Part shown: positions 19,118-20,918 of the stretch, piece by piece
Layout: every line of letters starts with the position of its first letter
How positions within the stretch are numbered: position 1 is the stretch's first letter
Source: DATBED01 sp036276195
GTDB lineage: Bacteria; Patescibacteriota; Saccharimonadia; Saccharimonadales; UBA4665
Assembly: GCA_036276195.1 (NCBI GenBank)
Contig: DATBED010000006.1
Location: forward strand, 1-20,918
DNA length: 20,918 bases
Direction of reading: 5' to 3'
The notes under the pieces: generated by a model
Told to the model about the DNA's origin: nothing
The model's input: the letters and a program-made list of their open reading frames with translations, nothing else
Database searches by the model: none
Translations under genes and position numbers: made by a program

Positions 19118-19868
19118 ACCTACCGGTGGAATTTCGCAATTTTTGCACCTGGCTTTAGTCGGTGTGGTTTTGCCATTTGTGATCTTTGCTTTAGTGCGGC
19201 TCAACTTCGTTCAGTTAGCTTTAAGCGTAATCGTATTAAGTAAGTGGCGTATGTTTGCTGTAAAACCTCGTTTCTGGGCGGCGAATGTTCGCAGTGGCGC
19301 CGTCGACTTGATAGTCGGAGTGGCTGTGGTGCTATTCATGACCCACAGCGGGGGCTTGGCTACCCAACTACTTTGGGGTGTACTTTATGCGGTTTGGCTA
19401 ATTGCTATTAAACCGGCTACCAGCACAGCCATGATTACCAGCCAAGCCTTTATTGGCCAGTTAGCCGGCCTAATGGCGTTGTATCTTACCTGGGCCGGCG
19501 GCCCGCTGTACGGGTTAACGGTTCTGACCGGCTTAATCTGTTACTTGGCAGCCCGCCATTTCTTTGACAACTTTGACGAACCCTATTCTAGGCTCTTGTC
19601 ATATGTCTGGGCCTACTTTGGCACGGCCCTGGCTTGGGTGCTCGGCCACCTGCTGATTTCTTATCCGCACGACAACAGCAGCGGCTTATTGTCGCAACCG
19701 GTGCTTTTTCTGACGATTATCGGCTATGGTCTGGCCATTCTTTATTATGCTGACCATTTTGATCGTTCATCCCGCTTGCTGCGGCGCCAAACTACCATTA
19801 GTTTACTTATATTAGTCGTAATACTGATCGGCTCTTTGTATTTGCGCAGCCGTCATTTAGTGGTTTAA
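19092..19868 (+). CDS. Polytopic membrane protein of unknown function
   Basis: A 258-residue protein with about seven or eight hydrophobic segments: HLALVGVVLPFVIFALV, FVQLALSVIVLS, AVDLIVGVAVVLFM, LLWGVLYAVWLIAI, FIGQLAGLMALYL, LTVLTGLICYLAA, YVWAYFGTALAWVLGHLL, VLFLTIIGYGLAILYY and TISLLILVVILIGSLYL. Basic residues cluster in some loops (SKWRMFAVKPRFWAANVR; FDRSSRLLRRQ). No catalytic motif is recognised. The ATG at 19092 overlaps the end of the LCP gene by 26 bases, implying translational coupling. The htrA gene follows after ten bases, so the three are probably one envelope operon. I do not recognise the family. Being sandwiched between a glycopolymer ligase and a surface protease suggests an envelope role, by position only. 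Confidence 0.8.
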   Translation: MRPILRNLKPTGGISQFLHLALVGVVLPFVIFALVRLNFVQLALSVIVLSKWRMFAVKPRFWAANVRSGAVDLIVGVAVVLFMTHSGGLATQLLWGVLYAVWLIAIKPATSTAMITSQAFIGQLAGLMALYLTWAGGPLYGLTVLTGLICYLAARHFFDNFDEPYSRLLSYVWAYFGTALAWVLGHLLISYPHDNSSGLLSQPVLFLTIIGYGLAILYYADHFDRSSRLLRRQTTISLLILVVILIGSLYLRSRHLVV

Positions 19869-19878
19869 GGGGGTAAGT

Positions 19879-20918
19879 ATGGGCATCAGACAAATGATTC
19901 GTTACCGGCTGGGCGTGAAGCTGCCACAACTAGGGTTAGTCGTGGCCTTTTTGCTGGCCACGATACTAGCCGGCTTTGGCGGCGCGTGGTTGGAAGGCCG
20001 CCAAAACTCCAACAGTGACATTTTAAGTACCAGCGTGAATAATCAGAAAAAGGTGGTAACCAGCGAGAGCCAACTAATCAGCCAAATTGCCAAAACGGTC
20101 GGGCCGAGCGTAGTCAGTGTGAACGTTAATATAACCGCTACCAGTAGCCAGAGTCAGACCGGTTTCGGCCTGTTCGGCTTTTCGCAGCCCGAACAAGAAC
20201 AGGCGGCCGGCACCGGCATCATTATTGACTCTTCCGGCTTAATCGTGACCAACCGCCACGTGGTGCCCGACGGCACCACCAACGTTAGTGTCACCTTAAG
20301 CGATGGCACGGAATTGAAGGATGTGTCAGTGGTGGGCCGCACCTCCGATAGCGACACCCTAGACATCGCCTTCTTAAAGATAAATAACGCCCAGGGCCAC
20401 AAGCTGACGCCGGCCGTAATAGGTGATTCATCGACTGTGCAGGTGGGTGACGATGCCGTGGCCATCGGCAATGCCTTGGGCCAGTTCCAGAACACGGTCA
20501 CCAGCGGCATTATTTCGGGCTATGGTCGCAGCGTGCAGGCCAGCGACAGCTCCGGTGATGCCTCCACCGCCGAAAACCTGGACGATCTTTTCCAAACCGA
20601 TGCCGCTATCAACGAGGGCAATTCCGGCGGTCCCTTAGTCAACTTGAACGGGCAAGTGATCGGCATTAACACGGCTACAGCCGGCAACGCCCAGAACATT
20701 GGCTTCGCCATTCCGATTAACGACGTTAAAGGCCTGATTAACCAGGTAGTTAAGAACGGCAGCTTTAGCCGGCCTTACCTAGGTGTGCGCTATATTCCGT
20801 TAACGGCTGACGTGGCGAATGAGTTTAACTTGAGCGTGCAGAATGGTGCCTTTGTGGCCCCCAGCAATGATCCGACCAATCCTTCAATTGTGCCGGGCAG
20901 CCCGGCCGATAAAGCCGG
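19879..20918 (+). CDS. htrA: HtrA/DegP-type serine protease with PDZ start, cut by window edge
   Basis: Envelope quality-control protease; 346 codons are visible and the frame runs off the window. A membrane anchor spans about residues 18-38 (LGLVVAFLLATILAGFGGAW), followed by a Ser/Asn-rich linker. The trypsin-like domain has its full triad: H127 in TNRHVV, D162 in DTLDIAFLK and S249 in GNSGGPLVN. AAGTGIIIDSSGLIVTN precedes the histidine. A PDZ domain begins near 316 (RPYLGVRYIPL), and the sequence SPADKA typical of a PDZ loop is the last visible. The ATG has only a weak GGGGGT upstream and sits ten bases after the membrane-protein gene, so it likely shares that transcript. The TM anchor suggests it stays tethered outside the membrane. 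Confidence 0.93.
   Translation, partial: MGIRQMIRYRLGVKLPQLGLVVAFLLATILAGFGGAWLEGRQNSNSDILSTSVNNQKKVVTSESQLISQIAKTVGPSVVSVNVNITATSSQSQTGFGLFGFSQPEQEQAAGTGIIIDSSGLIVTNRHVVPDGTTNVSVTLSDGTELKDVSVVGRTSDSDTLDIAFLKINNAQGHKLTPAVIGDSSTVQVGDDAVAIGNALGQFQNTVTSGIISGYGRSVQASDSSGDASTAENLDDLFQTDAAINEGNSGGPLVNLNGQVIGINTATAGNAQNIGFAIPINDVKGLINQVVKNGSFSRPYLGVRYIPLTADVANEFNLSVQNGAFVAPSNDPTNPSIVPGSPADKA

Noticed and set aside
1..20918. CRISPR array, insertion sequence or prophage
   Set aside because: No spaced direct-repeat series, transposase or phage gene is visible; the repeats found are short pairs.

Overview
This window looks like a piece of a small bacterial chromosome of moderate GC, from the Candidate Phyla Radiation (Patescibacteria), most likely a Saccharibacteria (TM7)-type organism. 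That assignment is inference. It rests on tightly packed housekeeping genes, a type 2 isoleucyl-tRNA synthetase with an HHGT signature, a short-form adenylate kinase, an FtsZ with a long acidic tail, and a B12-dependent ribonucleotide reductase as the only RNR seen here. CTG is read as leucine at the invariant Leu of the FtsZ T7 region and TGA is not used as a sense codon, so the genetic code looks standard. No insertion sequence, prophage or CRISPR array was seen.

Layout. Bases 1-633 (minus) are the 5' part of priA. It diverges from a MazE/MazF-type toxin-antitoxin pair (685-1229) and a small winged-helix regulator (1287-1577). Bases 1624-3582 are a compressed operon, rpsU-yqeY-adk-map, whose stop and start codons overlap. 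ftsA (3623-4855) and ftsZ (5250-6602) follow, separated by a 394-base AT-rich gap rich in repeats. Next come nrdR and nrdJ (6761-10101) and a thioredoxin-fold protein lacking the CXXC motif (10161-10427). Bases 10428-11123 hold RNA elements: a long pseudoknot-capable hairpin, a tRNA with a CAG anticodon on a serine-like body, a strong terminator, and a T-box leader controlling ileS (11124-14111). rplU (14162-14476) is followed by a 458-base stretch with a second structured RNA ending in a terminator. A 42-codon ORF and the chromosome-partitioning genes parA (plus) and parB (minus) come next; the last two converge and share their stop codons. lepB lies upstream of parB on the minus strand. The right end is an envelope cluster on the plus strand: an LCP-family ligase, a polytopic membrane protein and an HtrA-type protease cut by the window edge.

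How the genes fit together. The window groups replication restart (PriA), division (FtsA/FtsZ), segregation (ParA/ParB), deoxynucleotide supply (NrdR/NrdJ), early translation and protein maturation (S21, Map, IleS, L21), and cell-surface assembly and quality control (LepB, LCP, HtrA). Promoters are unusually legible: near-consensus -35 boxes, 17-base spacers and TATACT/TATAAT-like -10 boxes. In several genes the -10 lies only 6-9 bases from the ATG, which predicts leaderless mRNAs.

The observations most worth following are the serine-bodied CAG tRNA and its partial duplicate, the ultrashort-Stem-I T-box on ileS, the two unassigned structured RNAs, the leaderless promoters, and the convergent parA/parB pair.
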